A stretch of DNA of 64,000 bases from Enorma phocaeensis (GTDB lineage Bacteria; Actinomycetota; Coriobacteriia; Coriobacteriales; Coriobacteriaceae). The position numbers and the translations under genes are program-made. How positions within the stretch are numbered: position 1 is the stretch's first letter; every line of letters starts with the position of its first letter. The notes below the pieces were generated by a model. The model saw nothing but the letters and a program-made list of their open reading frames with translations, was not told the origin of the DNA and did not search any database. The stretch covers positions 124,001 to 188,000 of the forward strand of contig NZ_LT891969.1 of the NCBI RefSeq assembly GCF_900186505.1. The letters are read 5' to 3'. Shown here piece by piece: positions 25,706-35,337 of the stretch.

Positions 25706-25808
25706 GCGTCGGGTATCTGGCGAGCACCTGCTGGCTGCTGCTTGGTTTTGCGCTGGCAGATGCCTGCCGGTATGATGGACGAGTCGTTCGGTTACTGAGA
25801 AGGAGACT

Positions 25809-26507
25809 ATGCCGATGTCCGGGTTGGCGAATGCCGGGATCGTCGAAACGCCCGTTGTGGTCTTCGATTTCGATGGAACGCTCGTCGATACGGGGCCCGC
25901 GATTCTGAAATGTGCCGCTCGCTCGCTAGAGGTCCATGGCTACGACCCGTCGGAGATGCATGACCTTAACCTCATCATCGGGCCACCGCTTGTGGACGGC
26001 TTCCGCCAGGTCGCGGATATCTCGCGCGAGGAGGCTCTACCACTGGTGGCAACGTATCGAGAGATCTTCGCTCGCGAGGTGGTTCCTTCCGATTATCCTC
26101 CGCTTCCCGGTATGCCTGAGCTGCTGCATGCGCTCCGCGCACAGGGGAGGCGCATCGCCGTGGCGACATCGCGGCTCGAGTCATCGGTGACCGAGATGCT
26201 TGCCGCGACCAGCTTGCCCACGTTCGATGCGATTGCGGGGCGTTTGGAGCCCGGTCGTGATACGAAGGCGGATTGCATCGCTGCCGTTCTTGAAGAGCTG
26301 GGCTGCGCTGGAGACCAGGCGGTCATGGTGGGAGATCGCAAGTATGATGTCGAAGGCGCCCATGCGCTTGGTCTAGCCTGCATCGGGATCTGCGGCGACG
26401 CGAGCGGTCGTACCGAGCTTGAGGCCGCCGGCGCCGACGCGCTTGCTGCGTCGGTGGACGAGCTTGCCGCACTGCTCGGCATCGAAGGCGTGCGGCCTAA
26501 GGCTTAA
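25809..26507 (+). CDS. HAD-superfamily hydrolase, phosphoglycolate phosphatase-like
   Basis: 232-aa HAD phosphatase with motif I VVFDFDGTLVDTG (D20, D22), motif II VATSRLESS, motif III lysine in GRDTKADCI and motif IV MVGDRKYDVEGA. The small helical cap places it in the Gph/PGMB-type subfamily. AAGGAG precedes the ATG. It lies 38 bases before the dipeptidase gene and may be co-transcribed. The exact substrate cannot be read from sequence. Confidence 0.82.
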   Translation: MPMSGLANAGIVETPVVVFDFDGTLVDTGPAILKCAARSLEVHGYDPSEMHDLNLIIGPPLVDGFRQVADISREEALPLVATYREIFAREVVPSDYPPLPGMPELLHALRAQGRRIAVATSRLESSVTEMLAATSLPTFDAIAGRLEPGRDTKADCIAAVLEELGCAGDQAVMVGDRKYDVEGAHALGLACIGICGDASGRTELEAAGADALAASVDELAALLGIEGVRPKA

Positions 26508-26545
26508 GGGGTGCGCCCGGGAGGCGCTTGACTGGAGGAGTACCT

Positions 26546-27973
26546 GTGAGCGATATCAACAGCATTGAACTTGAGGAACATATCGATGCGTATATCGAGG
26601 AGGTTTGGGACGAGCTGGTTGCCGACATCGCCGCGCTCGTTCGGTATCCCTCGGTTGCGGATGCCGGCAAGGCCGCGCCGGGGGCACCGTTCGGCGGCCC
26701 GGTGCGCGATGCCCTTGATTGCGCGCTTGATATCGCGCGTCGGTTGGGCTATGCGACCGACGAGGACGAAGGCTATGTTGGCTGGGGCGACATCGCCGGC
26801 AGCGAGCCGGGTCAGATTGCAACGATCGCCCATGTCGACGTTGTTCCTGCAGGTCCCGGATGGGGAACCGATCCTTTCGAGATGACGGTCCGCGAGGGAT
26901 GGTTTCTCGGCCGCGGCGTGATCGACGACAAGGGCCCAGCGGTCCTGTCGCTCTATGCGGGCGCTTTTTTGCTGCATGAGGGCATTACGCCCCGCTATAC
27001 ATTCCGAGCGCTTCTTGGGTGCAGCGAGGAGTGCGGGATGACCGACGTGCATCATTATCTTTCCGGTCATGCTGCGCCCGATTTCCTCTTCACCCCCGAT
27101 GCGGACTTCCCGCTCTGCAATGCCGAGAAGGGCTGCTTTAACGGAAGGTTCGTAAGCGGTCCCATCGAGGGAGGCAAGATCCTTTCCTGGTATGGCGCTG
27201 AGGCACCTAATGCGATTCCCAGCGAATCGGTGCTCGAGCTTGCTGTAGATGCGTCCGAGCTCCCTGCTCCCAAGGTTCATGCCGACCGTATCTCGGTCGA
27301 AGCGGTTCGGCCGGGCGTGTGCCGCGTTGGCGCTCAGGGTATCGGAGGCCATGCCTCAATGCCCGCGGGTACAGTGAACGCTATCGCCCTCATCGTTGAG
27401 TACCTGCGCGGATGCGATGTGCTCGATGGGGAGGAGCGGGCGTTTCTCGATCTGCTGTCCTGCGTGCTCGCCGATACGGCGGGAGACGCGATGGGCATCG
27501 CATGCACCGATGACACCTTTGGTCCGCTCACGATCAGCGGAGGAACCATCTGCGTGCGCGATGACGGCAGGGTTGCGATGAGCGTCGATGTGCGCTATCC
27601 CACGAGCACGGACAATGAGCGCTTGCTCGCCGTCTGCGAGGAGCTGGCGGCTCGTTTTGGCGCCGGATTCGAGATGGACTGGTACAAGGTCCCGTTCTTG
27701 GTAGGGGCCGAGCACCCCGCGGTCCGCGCCTTGCTCGACGTCTATCACGAGGTCACCGGCGAGGAGGCGAAGCCATTCTCCATGGGTGGCGGTACCTATG
27801 CGCGCAACTTCCCCTGCGCGGTTTCCTATGGGCCGGTTGGTCGCTGGACGACGGTGCCCTCTTGGGTAGGTCATATGCATGGCCCGGACGAGGGGGCGCG
27901 TGAGGTGGATCTCAAGCGAGCGCTCAAGATCTACATCCTTGCGATCATGCGCCTCATGGAGATCGATCTCTAG
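26546..27973 (+). CDS. M20-family dipeptidase (PepV/Sapep-like)
   Basis: 475-aa zinc metallopeptidase that cleaves dipeptides taken up by the cell. Metal and catalytic motifs: IAHVDVVPAG (about 93-102), GRGVIDDKG (about 122-130), LLGCSEECGM (about 156-165, with catalytic Glu) and the late GGGTYARNFP plus VGHMHGPDE (last His ligand). A lid domain lies between about 190 and 370. GTG at 26546 is chosen for the GGAGGAG just upstream. No signal peptide, so cytoplasmic. Confidence 0.88.
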   Translation: MSDINSIELEEHIDAYIEEVWDELVADIAALVRYPSVADAGKAAPGAPFGGPVRDALDCALDIARRLGYATDEDEGYVGWGDIAGSEPGQIATIAHVDVVPAGPGWGTDPFEMTVREGWFLGRGVIDDKGPAVLSLYAGAFLLHEGITPRYTFRALLGCSEECGMTDVHHYLSGHAAPDFLFTPDADFPLCNAEKGCFNGRFVSGPIEGGKILSWYGAEAPNAIPSESVLELAVDASELPAPKVHADRISVEAVRPGVCRVGAQGIGGHASMPAGTVNAIALIVEYLRGCDVLDGEERAFLDLLSCVLADTAGDAMGIACTDDTFGPLTISGGTICVRDDGRVAMSVDVRYPTSTDNERLLAVCEELAARFGAGFEMDWYKVPFLVGAEHPAVRALLDVYHEVTGEEAKPFSMGGGTYARNFPCAVSYGPVGRWTTVPSWVGHMHGPDEGAREVDLKRALKIYILAIMRLMEIDL

Positions 27974-28048
27974 CTCTAACCGGTTGCTTGTTAGCAGGGG
28001 GCACCCTTCTTCTGCGGCAGGCTCGCATCCCCGAGGAGGGGTTACTCC

Positions 28049-28225
28049 ATGGAACAGCTGATGTGGTTCGCAGTTATAGCGGCGGCGATGGTATTCGGTT
28101 GGTATTTGCACCAAAAGTATTCTGGCGGCGCAAACGGCTCAAAGGGTTCTGCCCCTGGGAAGGGGCAGGCTACGACGACGGTAGCGCGCCCTCGGCGTAA
28201 AAAGCGCCCGCGCAAGCGTTCCTAG
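28049..28225 (+). CDS. Small membrane-anchored basic protein (58 aa)
   Basis: Starts at ATG 28049 with GAGGAGGG eight bases upstream. Residues 4-18 (LMWFAVIAAAMVFGW) form one membrane helix, followed by a Gly/Ser/Lys-rich linker and a strongly basic tail (VARPRRKKRPRKRS). This resembles small membrane-tethered nucleic-acid or ribosome-contacting proteins, but I recognise no family. It is converged on by the ABC-F gene from the other side. Confidence 0.65.
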   Translation: MEQLMWFAVIAAAMVFGWYLHQKYSGGANGSKGSAPGKGQATTTVARPRRKKRPRKRS

Positions 28226-28251
28226 CGGTGCCGGCATCCCCGTGCTTCCTA

Positions 28252-30093
28252 CTACCCCTCGAGGCGGTCGGTAACCTCGAGCCAGCTCGTCTCGAGTTCA
28301 TCGATAGCAGCGGCGGCCTCGTCGATGAGGCGCTGCTGCTCTTCGAGTGCTAGGTAGTCGGTGGGATCGATGTCGCCCATCGCTTGGCGCAGGTCTTCGG
28401 CGCGGCGCTGCTGAGTTTCGAGCTTGCGCTCGAGCGACGCCGCCTCTTTGCGCAGGCGTTGGCGCTCGGCGTTGGAGAGGCCATCCTTGCGGAGCGCGGA
28501 AGCGCTTGCGTTTTCCGGGTTGGGCTCGGATGCACCTTGCATGGCCATCTCGCGTCTGCCGGCGTTAGAGTCCCTGTCGCTGCCCTTTGCAACGAGCTCG
28601 AGATACTGGTCGACCCCTCCCGGAACATGGCGGAGGTGCCCATCGATAACCGCGAACTGCTGGTCGGTCACGCGTTCCATAAGGTAGCGGTCGTGCGTGA
28701 CGAGGATGAGCGTTCCCGGCCACCCGTCAAGCAGGTCCTCGACGATGGCGAGCATGTCGGTGTCGAGGTCGTTGCCCGGCTCGTCTAGTATGAGCACGTT
28801 GGGCTCTCCCAGCAGGGTGAGCAGGAGCTGCAGCCTGCGCCGCTGGCCGCCCGAAAGATCGCCGATACGACTCCAAAGTTGCTCGGGCGTGAAGCCGAGT
28901 CGCTCGAGGAGCTTCTCGGGACTCGTCTCCTTGCCATCGACCACGTAGCTGCGATTATAGCCTTTGAGCACCTCGCGAATCGTTTCGCCCATGAGGGGGT
29001 CGAGCTCGTGCAGCTGCTGTGACAGTACGCCAAACCGGACGGTTTTGCCGATTCGCACCCTGCCCGCCAGGGGAGCGAGCTTCCCTTGGATGACTTCGAG
29101 CAGCGTTGATTTCCCCGCTCCGTTCTCGCCGAGCAGACCGAAGCGGTCTCCCGCCCCGATGAGCCAGGTAACGTCATCGAGCACCGCTTCTGCTGGGTTA
29201 TCACCATAGCCGGCGGTGACGTCGACTACGTCGATGACCTGTTTACCCAAGCGAGCCACCGCGAGGCGCTTGAGTTCAAGCTCGTTGCGGAGCGGTGGGA
29301 CGTCGGCGATGAGCTCTCGCGCTGCTTCGACGCGGAACTTGGGCTTGGTGCTACGGGCCTGCGCTCCGCGCGAGAGCCAGGCGAGCTCCTTGCGCGCCAT
29401 GTTGCGCCGGCGCTCCTCGGCGACTTGGGCGAGGCGATCTCGCTCGACTCGTTGCAGGATATAGGCGGAGTAACCGCCCTCGAAGGGATCGACGCGGGCA
29501 TCGTGCACCTCCCACATGGTGGTGCAGACCTCATCGAGGAACCATCGGTCATGGGTTACCATAAGCAGCGCTCCCTGGCCCTGCTGCCAGCGCTCTTTGA
29601 GGTGGCGCGCGAGCCAATTGATGGTGCCCATGTCAAGATGGTTCGTTGGCTCGTCGAGCAGCAGAGCGTCGTAGGTGCCTATGAGCAGGCGGGCGAGGTC
29701 GACGCGCCGGCGCTGCCCGCCGGAGAGCTCGCCCACCTTGCCCTCCCAGGGCACGTCAGCGATGAGCCCGCTTAAGATCTCGCGAATGCGCGCGGATGAC
29801 GCCCACTCGAATTCTGGAATGTCGCCGACGACCGCATGGTGCACCGTGTCATCGTCGGCAAGGGCATCTCGCTGGCCGAGGAGGCCCACCGCGATGCCCC
29901 TCCGGTGCGTGACGCGGCCATCGTCGGGCTCGATGGAGCCGGCGAGTAGAGAGAGCAGCGTTGATTTGCCGTCGCCGTTTCGCCCCACGATTCCGATGCG
30001 ATCTCCCTCGTAAACGCCGAGGGTGACGTCGCGCATGACACGTTTGGTGGGATAGTCGAGCGAAATATGATCGCAGCCGAGGAGGATGGCCAT
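28252..30093 (-). CDS. ABC-F family ATPase (Uup-like)
   Basis: 613-aa soluble protein with two ABC nucleotide-binding domains and no membrane part, the ABC-F type that acts on ribosomes. Domain 1: Walker A GRNGDGKST (residues 37-45), LSGGQRRRVDLARLL, LLLDEPTNHLDM. Domain 2: GENGAGKST (about 321-329), LSGGQRRRLQLLLTLL, LILDEPGNDLDTDM. A C-terminal Arg/Glu-rich coiled coil (about 540-613) fits Uup, which binds DNA or ribosomes. The start at 30093 follows GGGAG; the open frame upstream lacks homology. Confidence 0.88.
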   Translation of the reverse strand: MAILLGCDHISLDYPTKRVMRDVTLGVYEGDRIGIVGRNGDGKSTLLSLLAGSIEPDDGRVTHRRGIAVGLLGQRDALADDDTVHHAVVGDIPEFEWASSARIREILSGLIADVPWEGKVGELSGGQRRRVDLARLLIGTYDALLLDEPTNHLDMGTINWLARHLKERWQQGQGALLMVTHDRWFLDEVCTTMWEVHDARVDPFEGGYSAYILQRVERDRLAQVAEERRRNMARKELAWLSRGAQARSTKPKFRVEAARELIADVPPLRNELELKRLAVARLGKQVIDVVDVTAGYGDNPAEAVLDDVTWLIGAGDRFGLLGENGAGKSTLLEVIQGKLAPLAGRVRIGKTVRFGVLSQQLHELDPLMGETIREVLKGYNRSYVVDGKETSPEKLLERLGFTPEQLWSRIGDLSGGQRRRLQLLLTLLGEPNVLILDEPGNDLDTDMLAIVEDLLDGWPGTLILVTHDRYLMERVTDQQFAVIDGHLRHVPGGVDQYLELVAKGSDRDSNAGRREMAMQGASEPNPENASASALRKDGLSNAERQRLRKEAASLERKLETQQRRAEDLRQAMGDIDPTDYLALEEQQRLIDEAAAAIDELETSWLEVTDRLEG

Positions 30094-30548
30094 GGAGCTC
30101 CCTTTGACGATGCGGCCAATGCCATAACGCGGCGCTGGCTCCGTGATGCTGGGTGGTTGCCGGCATCCATCACAAGGGATTCGGCGCACCATAGCTATCC
30201 TAGCAGACGCGGGTATAGGGACGGAGCACGTTGCACGGCCTTCGAGCAGCTGGGATGAGTGGCACGGGGTTGCATTCTGCATGTAGTCGGCAAGATCCGG
30301 GTGATAACCCGCCTTCCGAGCGCCTCTCCCGCAAGGGGAAGGCATGAAGGCTGCGCTATACTGTGCCTGTTGAAAACTGCGAACGCATTCGGTTCGGAAT
30401 TTGGTGAGAAGACCGGAGCAGGTCTTCGTGAACGCAAGGCGCACCTCTGCTGGCCTAGGTTTCGCATAGGGCCCGGATGGCTTTTGCGGTGCGTCACGAA
30501 TACTCGCGTCAAATTCCAACCTTTACGTCAAACAAAGAGGGAGACCCG
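30094..30548. other. Intergenic region between divergent ABC-F and HAD genes
   Basis: 455 bases with no credible gene. A TATACT at 30357-30362 could be a -10 for the HAD gene, but no good -35 is at the right spacing. Short hairpins (CCGGGTGATAACCCG; CTCCCGCAAGGGG) are present near 30296-30340. No known riboswitch or RNA was recognised. Confidence 0.4.
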
Positions 30549-31316
30549 GTGATAAAGGCTGCTTTTTTCGATATCGACGGCACGCTGTTGAGCTTTGAGA
30601 CCCACACGATGCCCGAGTCCACCAAGCGTGCCCTCGATCGCATGCGCGAGAGCGGTATCAAGACGGTGATCTCTTCGGGTCGACCGCCCTACCAGCTTCC
30701 TCCGAGCATCCGTGAGGGATTCGATGCGTACATCACGCTCAATGGCCAGCTCTGCTACGACTCCGATGATGTATTCCGCAGTTGCCCGATAGCCGAGGAC
30801 GACGTGCGCGCCATCGTTGACCAGGTGCGCGCGGGCCTCTACGACGTGCTCGTGCTTCAGCGGAGCCGAGCTTTCGCCAACCGCCTATCGCAGCGCATCG
30901 TGACAAACGCCCGCGAGGTAGGGCTCGAATACCAGCAAGATGATATCGCTTGCGCCTTCGACGAACCCGTTTATCAATTCTGCGCCTACGTAGAACCGGG
31001 GGAGGAGCATCTCATCACGGATGCGACGCATTCGGTGGCGCACACGCGCTGGACCCATCTGTTTTGCGATGTGATCCCGCGCTCCGGTGGTAAGAATTTC
31101 GGTGTCAAGGCGGTGCTCGAGCGCTTCGGCATCGCGCCGGAGGAAGCGGTGGCGTTTGGCGACGGCGAGAACGACCTGGCAATGTTCGAGAGCGTGGGGA
31201 CCAGCGTCGCCATGGGGAATGCGTGGGATTCCGTCAAAGAGCGGGCGACTTTGGTGACCTCGCATGTGGATGACGACGGCATCTACCGCGCCTGCGAACG
31301 CCTGGGAATCATCTAG
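30549..31316 (+). CDS. HAD hydrolase, Cof-like subfamily IIB
   Basis: 255-aa Cof-type phosphatase: motif I AFFDIDGTLL (D9, D11), motif II VISSGRPP, a C2B cap in the middle, GGKNFGVKAVLERF (motif III Lys) and GDGENDLAMFE (motif IV). Members dephosphorylate sugar phosphates or cofactors. The start is GTG at 30549 after GAGGGAGACCC; the longer open frame upstream shows no homology. Stand-alone gene. Confidence 0.87.
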   Translation: MIKAAFFDIDGTLLSFETHTMPESTKRALDRMRESGIKTVISSGRPPYQLPPSIREGFDAYITLNGQLCYDSDDVFRSCPIAEDDVRAIVDQVRAGLYDVLVLQRSRAFANRLSQRIVTNAREVGLEYQQDDIACAFDEPVYQFCAYVEPGEEHLITDATHSVAHTRWTHLFCDVIPRSGGKNFGVKAVLERFGIAPEEAVAFGDGENDLAMFESVGTSVAMGNAWDSVKERATLVTSHVDDDGIYRACERLGII

Positions 31317-31396
31317 CAGCCCGCTCGACAGCGGGGTGAGCCGCGGCTGCAGGCGGCACGGTGCCGTCAGCATGCCTGCGGGACATGTACGGAATC

Positions 31397-32026
31397 CTAG
31401 GCGCCCTTCTTCAGGTTGGGGATGATGCGCTTCCAGATCCAAACGATGGCGACCACAACCACAAGGGCGATGATCACGTACTTGACGATATCCGAGATCC
31501 ATTCTGCCTGCTCGCTCACGGTCATCCAAGCGCTGCCAGCGGCAGCGCCGAGCGAGCACAGCACGGTATTCCAAACGGCAGAACCGAGCAACGTATAGCC
31601 GGCGAACTTCACCATGTTCATGCGCGCCACGCCGGCGGGGATGGAGATGAGGCTGCGGACGATGGGGACGAAGCGGCAAATGAGGACCGAAATCTGGCCG
31701 CGCCGATCGAACCAGTCGATTGCCTTGGCGATATCGTCGCCTTTGAAACCCAGAAGGCGCATGGGCTTGGTCTCGAAGAAGCGCATGAGTCGGTCGCGGT
31801 TGAGGATCCAACCGATGCCGTAGAGGATGTAGGCGCCCAGCACCGAGCCAACGGTGGCGGCGGCAATCACGCCGGGGAGCACCATGTTGGTCGTGGTGGT
31901 GAAGAAGCCGCCGAGCGGTAGGATGAGCTCGCTCGGAATGGGCGGGAAGATGTTCTCGATGAATATGAGCGCGCCGACGGCGAAATAACCGAACTGGTTG
32001 ATGAAGTTGAAGAAGAGTTCTTCCAT
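31397..32026 (-). CDS. DedA family membrane protein
   Basis: 209-aa inner-membrane protein of the DedA/SNARE-associated group; members act as lipid (undecaprenyl-phosphate or phospholipid) translocases. Conserved features: FIENIFPPIPSELILPLGGF near the N-terminus, FGPS-like RFVPIVRSLISIPAGVARMN in the middle and hydrophobic helices at the end. The ATG at 32026 is preferred over 32029 because GAAGGGA is then 5 bases away. Single gene, convergent with the Cof phosphatase. Confidence 0.88.
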   Translation of the reverse strand: MEELFFNFINQFGYFAVGALIFIENIFPPIPSELILPLGGFFTTTTNMVLPGVIAAATVGSVLGAYILYGIGWILNRDRLMRFFETKPMRLLGFKGDDIAKAIDWFDRRGQISVLICRFVPIVRSLISIPAGVARMNMVKFAGYTLLGSAVWNTVLCSLGAAAGSAWMTVSEQAEWISDIVKYVIIALVVVVAIVWIWKRIIPNLKKGA

Positions 32027-32121
32027 CATGGTCCCTTCAAACAAGCGGCCTCAAGGGGCAGTCGCATGTGCAGGGAAAAGTGTAGCCTATCGGGTCAGAC
32101 GGGCGATATTCTCCATGGTAC

Positions 32122-33174
32122 CTACGGATGTCTGTTGCCTTCGTGCAGCCTGCCGGGCAGCCACTCTTTTGCCATGAGCCGGGAGAACGGCATCGTGAAC
32201 AGCCTTAGGGCGCAGAGTACAACCACGCCGCCCGAAAGCGCGAGGATTATCGCCGTCCCCCAGAGCGGGTCGAGGAGTATGGCCAGGTCGTAGAACGGGG
32301 TGCGAAACGTAAGAGCGGCGCGCAAGAGCCGGTGCAGCACATACACCTGCAGGGTCCGTTCGCCGAGTGTGGTGAGCTTCGAGTGCTCACGAGGGACAGC
32401 CTTAAGAACGGCAAGGGAGAACGCAACCGCGATGGCTATCGTTACCAGTTTCGCGGCGATTCCGGCGACAGCGCTCCCACGCGCGAGGCCCATCACGGAA
32501 CCGGCGAGAGCGTAGGAGTTGTCGCCGTATACCATCTGGAAAAACCAGTCAAAGGCATGCGGATCGACGATGCGCAGCGCGGCGATTCCCGCTGCGGAAG
32601 CGACCGCCAGCCATAGCATCCGGCGATCCGCGAGCTTGCGCAAAGCATCGGGCGAGCAGTAGTAGCCTAGGGCGAAATAGGGGAGAAACGCGAGGGAGCG
32701 ACTCACGGCGAGCAGGCCGTCCGACAGATCGACCATGCCGCCAGCCATCGCGGCGACAAGGCATGCAAGCATGCCGATCGGAGGAGCCATATGGGCGAGT
32801 AGGGGCGTGGCGAGATACCACCAAGCCATTCCGATGAGATACCACGGGGCGGAGGTGAAGAGCATCATGCGTTCCGGGTGCTCGACGAGCGCGCCGTTGA
32901 TAGCGAGCAATGCCGCCTGGTAGGCGAAGCCGAGGACGAGAAACGAGATGATGCGGTTCACGTTGAGCCGCCCCTCCCGATAGGCCCCTTTAGCAAAGAG
33001 CCCGGAAAGGAAGACGAACAGCGGCATATGAAACAGGTAGATGATATCGAAAAGCGCGCTCATCACCTCGTTGTCGTTGTGGACGGGGTGCATGAAATGT
33101 CCCGCGACCACAAGGATGATGAGCAGCCCTTTGATGTTGTCGAATAGCGCGATGCGTGCGCGCGCGTCGCCCAT
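32122..33174 (-). CDS. Membrane acyltransferase, acyltransferase-3 family
   Basis: 350-aa protein with about ten membrane helices. Starts ALFDNIKGLLIILVVAGHF, in which the early histidine (AGHF) matches the family catalytic residue. YLFHMPLFVFLSGLFAK is the second family signature. Such proteins add acetyl, succinyl or similar groups to cell-surface sugars. The RBS GGGGGGAAC precedes the ATG at 33174. No polysaccharide cluster surrounds it, so the acceptor is unknown. Confidence 0.82.
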   Translation of the reverse strand: MGDARARIALFDNIKGLLIILVVAGHFMHPVHNDNEVMSALFDIIYLFHMPLFVFLSGLFAKGAYREGRLNVNRIISFLVLGFAYQAALLAINGALVEHPERMMLFTSAPWYLIGMAWWYLATPLLAHMAPPIGMLACLVAAMAGGMVDLSDGLLAVSRSLAFLPYFALGYYCSPDALRKLADRRMLWLAVASAAGIAALRIVDPHAFDWFFQMVYGDNSYALAGSVMGLARGSAVAGIAAKLVTIAIAVAFSLAVLKAVPREHSKLTTLGERTLQVYVLHRLLRAALTFRTPFYDLAILLDPLWGTAIILALSGGVVVLCALRLFTMPFSRLMAKEWLPGRLHEGNRHP

Positions 33175-33259
33175 AGTTCCCCCCACATATGATGCGACCT
33201 GTTGCAGCGCCTGTATCCTAGCGCAGCAACAGGTCGTTTGTGAAGGGGGCTGGGCGGGT

Positions 33260-35164
33260 CTAGCTGTCTACGCGCATCGCCCTCATGGCGTTGAGAATGG
33301 CGATCATCGCCACGCCAACATCACCGAAGACGGCGAGCCACATGTTGGCGATGCCGAGTGCGGCCAGCGCCAGGATGGCGATCTTGATCCCGATGGCGAA
33401 GATGATGTTCTGCCAGACGATGCGCATGGTCTTGCGTGCGATGCGCATGGCCCGTGCGATCTTCGAAGGCTTGTCGTCCATCAAGACAACGTCTGCCGCT
33501 TCGATCGCGGCATCTGAACCCATCGCTCCCATGGCGATGCCCACATCGGCTCGCATCAACACGGGCGCATCGTTGATGCCGTCCCCTACGAAGGCCAGTT
33601 TGCCGTCGCCTTTCTCGAATGCGAGGAGGTGCTCGACGGCGTTCACTTTGTCGCCTGGTAACAGCTGTGCGCGGATCTCGTCGATGCCGAGCTCGCTTCC
33701 TACCGCCTCGGCGACGTCTCGCCGATCGCCGGTGAGCATGACGCACTTCTTCACGCCGATTTCATGCAGCGAGGCGATGGTCTCCGCTGCATCCTCCTTC
33801 ACCACGTCGGCGATGACGATGTGCCCGGCGTAGTCGCCGTCAACAGATACATGGAGGATGGTCCCGACGAGGTCGCACTCATGCCATGCGCTCCCGTGCT
33901 CGGCCATGAGCTTGTCGTTGCCGACGAGCACCACATGCTCGTCGACGGTCGCTTGGACGCCGTGGCCTGATTCCTCCTTCACGTCCTTGATGCGCTCCTG
34001 ATCGATCGTGCCCGAGTATGCCTGCTTGATCGAGACCGCGATAGGGTGGTCGCTGAAGGCTTCGGCGTAAGCGGCGTTACTGAGCACATAGTCTGGGTCG
34101 ACGCCTGCTTCTGGATGCACGGCGACCACGTTGAACGAGCCGGAGGTGAGCGTGCCCGTCTTGTCGAAGACCACGGTGTCTACCTTCGAGAGAAGCTCGA
34201 GGTAGTTGGAGCCTTTTACAAGGACGCCGATCTTGGAGGCGCCGCCGATGCCGCCGAAAAACGACAACGGCACCGAGATCACAAGCGCGCAGGGGCAGGA
34301 GACAACCAGGAAGGTGAGGCCGCGGAGCACCCAGTCGGTCCAAGGGCCGATGCCCAGGATGGGTGGAATGATGGCTAAGAAGATAGCGGCGAATGTGACG
34401 ATGGGCGTGTAGACGCGTGCGAAGCGCGTGATGAAGTTCTCGGTCTTGGCCTTCTTCTCGCTGGCATTCTCCACAAGCTCCAGGATGCGCGAGACGGTTG
34501 ACTCGCCGAAGGGCTTCGTGGTCTGGATGTGAAGGATGCCGGTCATGTTGATGCAGCCCGAGATGACGTCGGCGCCCACCTCAACATGGCGCGGGATGCT
34601 TTCGCCGGTGAGCGCTGCGGTATCGAGCTGCGAGGAGCCCTGCGTGACGGTGCCGTCGATGGGTACGCGCTCACCGGGTTTCACCACGATGACGTCGCCT
34701 ACCTGCACCTCATCCGGATCGACCTCGACGAGCTCGCCGTCGCGCTCGATGTTGGCATAGTCGGGGGCGATATCCATCATGCTGCTGATGGATTTACGGC
34801 TCTTGCCCACCGCATAGCTCTGGAAGAGCTCTCCCACCTGGTAGAACAGCATGACGGCGCAGCCCTCCGCTGACTGCGGTTCCGTCTCGGGGAAGAAGAT
34901 CGTAGCGAAGGCGCCGATGGTGGCGACCGTCATGAGGAAGGCTTCGTCAAAGGGATCGCCGCGACGAATATTGGCCCACGCCTTCCGCAGGACGTCGTGT
35001 CCTGCGAGAAGGAAAATCGCGAAGTAAAGGGCGAACGCGGCATAGGCTGCAGAAGCACCGAAGAGGGATGCGAGCGCGCCCGCCTTCTCGAGCATCATGG
35101 TTGCGAAGAAGAGCGCAATGGCGATGACGATGCGGTTGCGCCACTTCCTCTGTTTCCGATTCAT
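33260..35164 (-). CDS. Heavy-metal translocating P1B-type ATPase (Zn/Cd/Co exporter type)
   Basis: 634-aa metal pump. Visible: TGES actuator loop (ALTGESIPRH), membrane ion-binding SCPCAL (about 287), phosphorylation motif DKTGTLT (Asp near 334), the HP motif SDHPIA, and hinge GDGINDAP (about 526). A cysteine pair in SCPCAL plus the zinc-type repressor upstream suggests Zn/Cd/Pb rather than Cu export. No N-terminal HMA domain is fused; the separate 72-aa HMA protein (35338-35556) may replace it. The start at 35164 follows GGAGGAG. Its own SmtB/CzrA-type operator lies at about 35193-35210. Confidence 0.92.
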   Translation of the reverse strand: MNRKQRKWRNRIVIAIALFFATMMLEKAGALASLFGASAAYAAFALYFAIFLLAGHDVLRKAWANIRRGDPFDEAFLMTVATIGAFATIFFPETEPQSAEGCAVMLFYQVGELFQSYAVGKSRKSISSMMDIAPDYANIERDGELVEVDPDEVQVGDVIVVKPGERVPIDGTVTQGSSQLDTAALTGESIPRHVEVGADVISGCINMTGILHIQTTKPFGESTVSRILELVENASEKKAKTENFITRFARVYTPIVTFAAIFLAIIPPILGIGPWTDWVLRGLTFLVVSCPCALVISVPLSFFGGIGGASKIGVLVKGSNYLELLSKVDTVVFDKTGTLTSGSFNVVAVHPEAGVDPDYVLSNAAYAEAFSDHPIAVSIKQAYSGTIDQERIKDVKEESGHGVQATVDEHVVLVGNDKLMAEHGSAWHECDLVGTILHVSVDGDYAGHIVIADVVKEDAAETIASLHEIGVKKCVMLTGDRRDVAEAVGSELGIDEIRAQLLPGDKVNAVEHLLAFEKGDGKLAFVGDGINDAPVLMRADVGIAMGAMGSDAAIEAADVVLMDDKPSKIARAMRIARKTMRIVWQNIIFAIGIKIAILALAALGIANMWLAVFGDVGVAMIAILNAMRAMRVDS

Positions 35165-35192
35165 GCTAGACTCCTCCAAAATGAATGTGCTG

Positions 35193-35210
35193 ATGAACAT
35201 ATATTCATAT
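35193..35210. promoter_or_regulatory. Third ArsR/SmtB-type operator, before the P-type ATPase
   Basis: ATGAACATATATTCATAT is an inverted repeat (ATGAA-N6-TTCAT) close in sequence to the two operators upstream of the repressor gene. It lies about 30 bases before the ATPase start in the gap after the HMA gene, implying an internal metal-regulated promoter. Confidence 0.7.
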
Positions 35211-35337
35211 AATCAGCAGGTAAATGGCCGCTCGGAGCGGCTGGAGCAAAGGATGCCGGGGGCATGGAGCAACCAGAGCGCCGGACGTTTGACCGGCCGC
35301 GCTCACGAACCCCCGCCTTTCCCTGATGGTTCGTTTG

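Noticed and set aside
24510..25727. 405-aa minus-strand open frame opposite rpsA
   Set aside because: Shadow of the strongly codon-biased S1 gene; repetitive DDL/DVD composition only.
28252..30519. 755-aa extended ABC-F protein
   Set aside because: The first about 140 codons lack homology and cover an intergenic region; the start at 30093 has a proper RBS and the family N-terminus.
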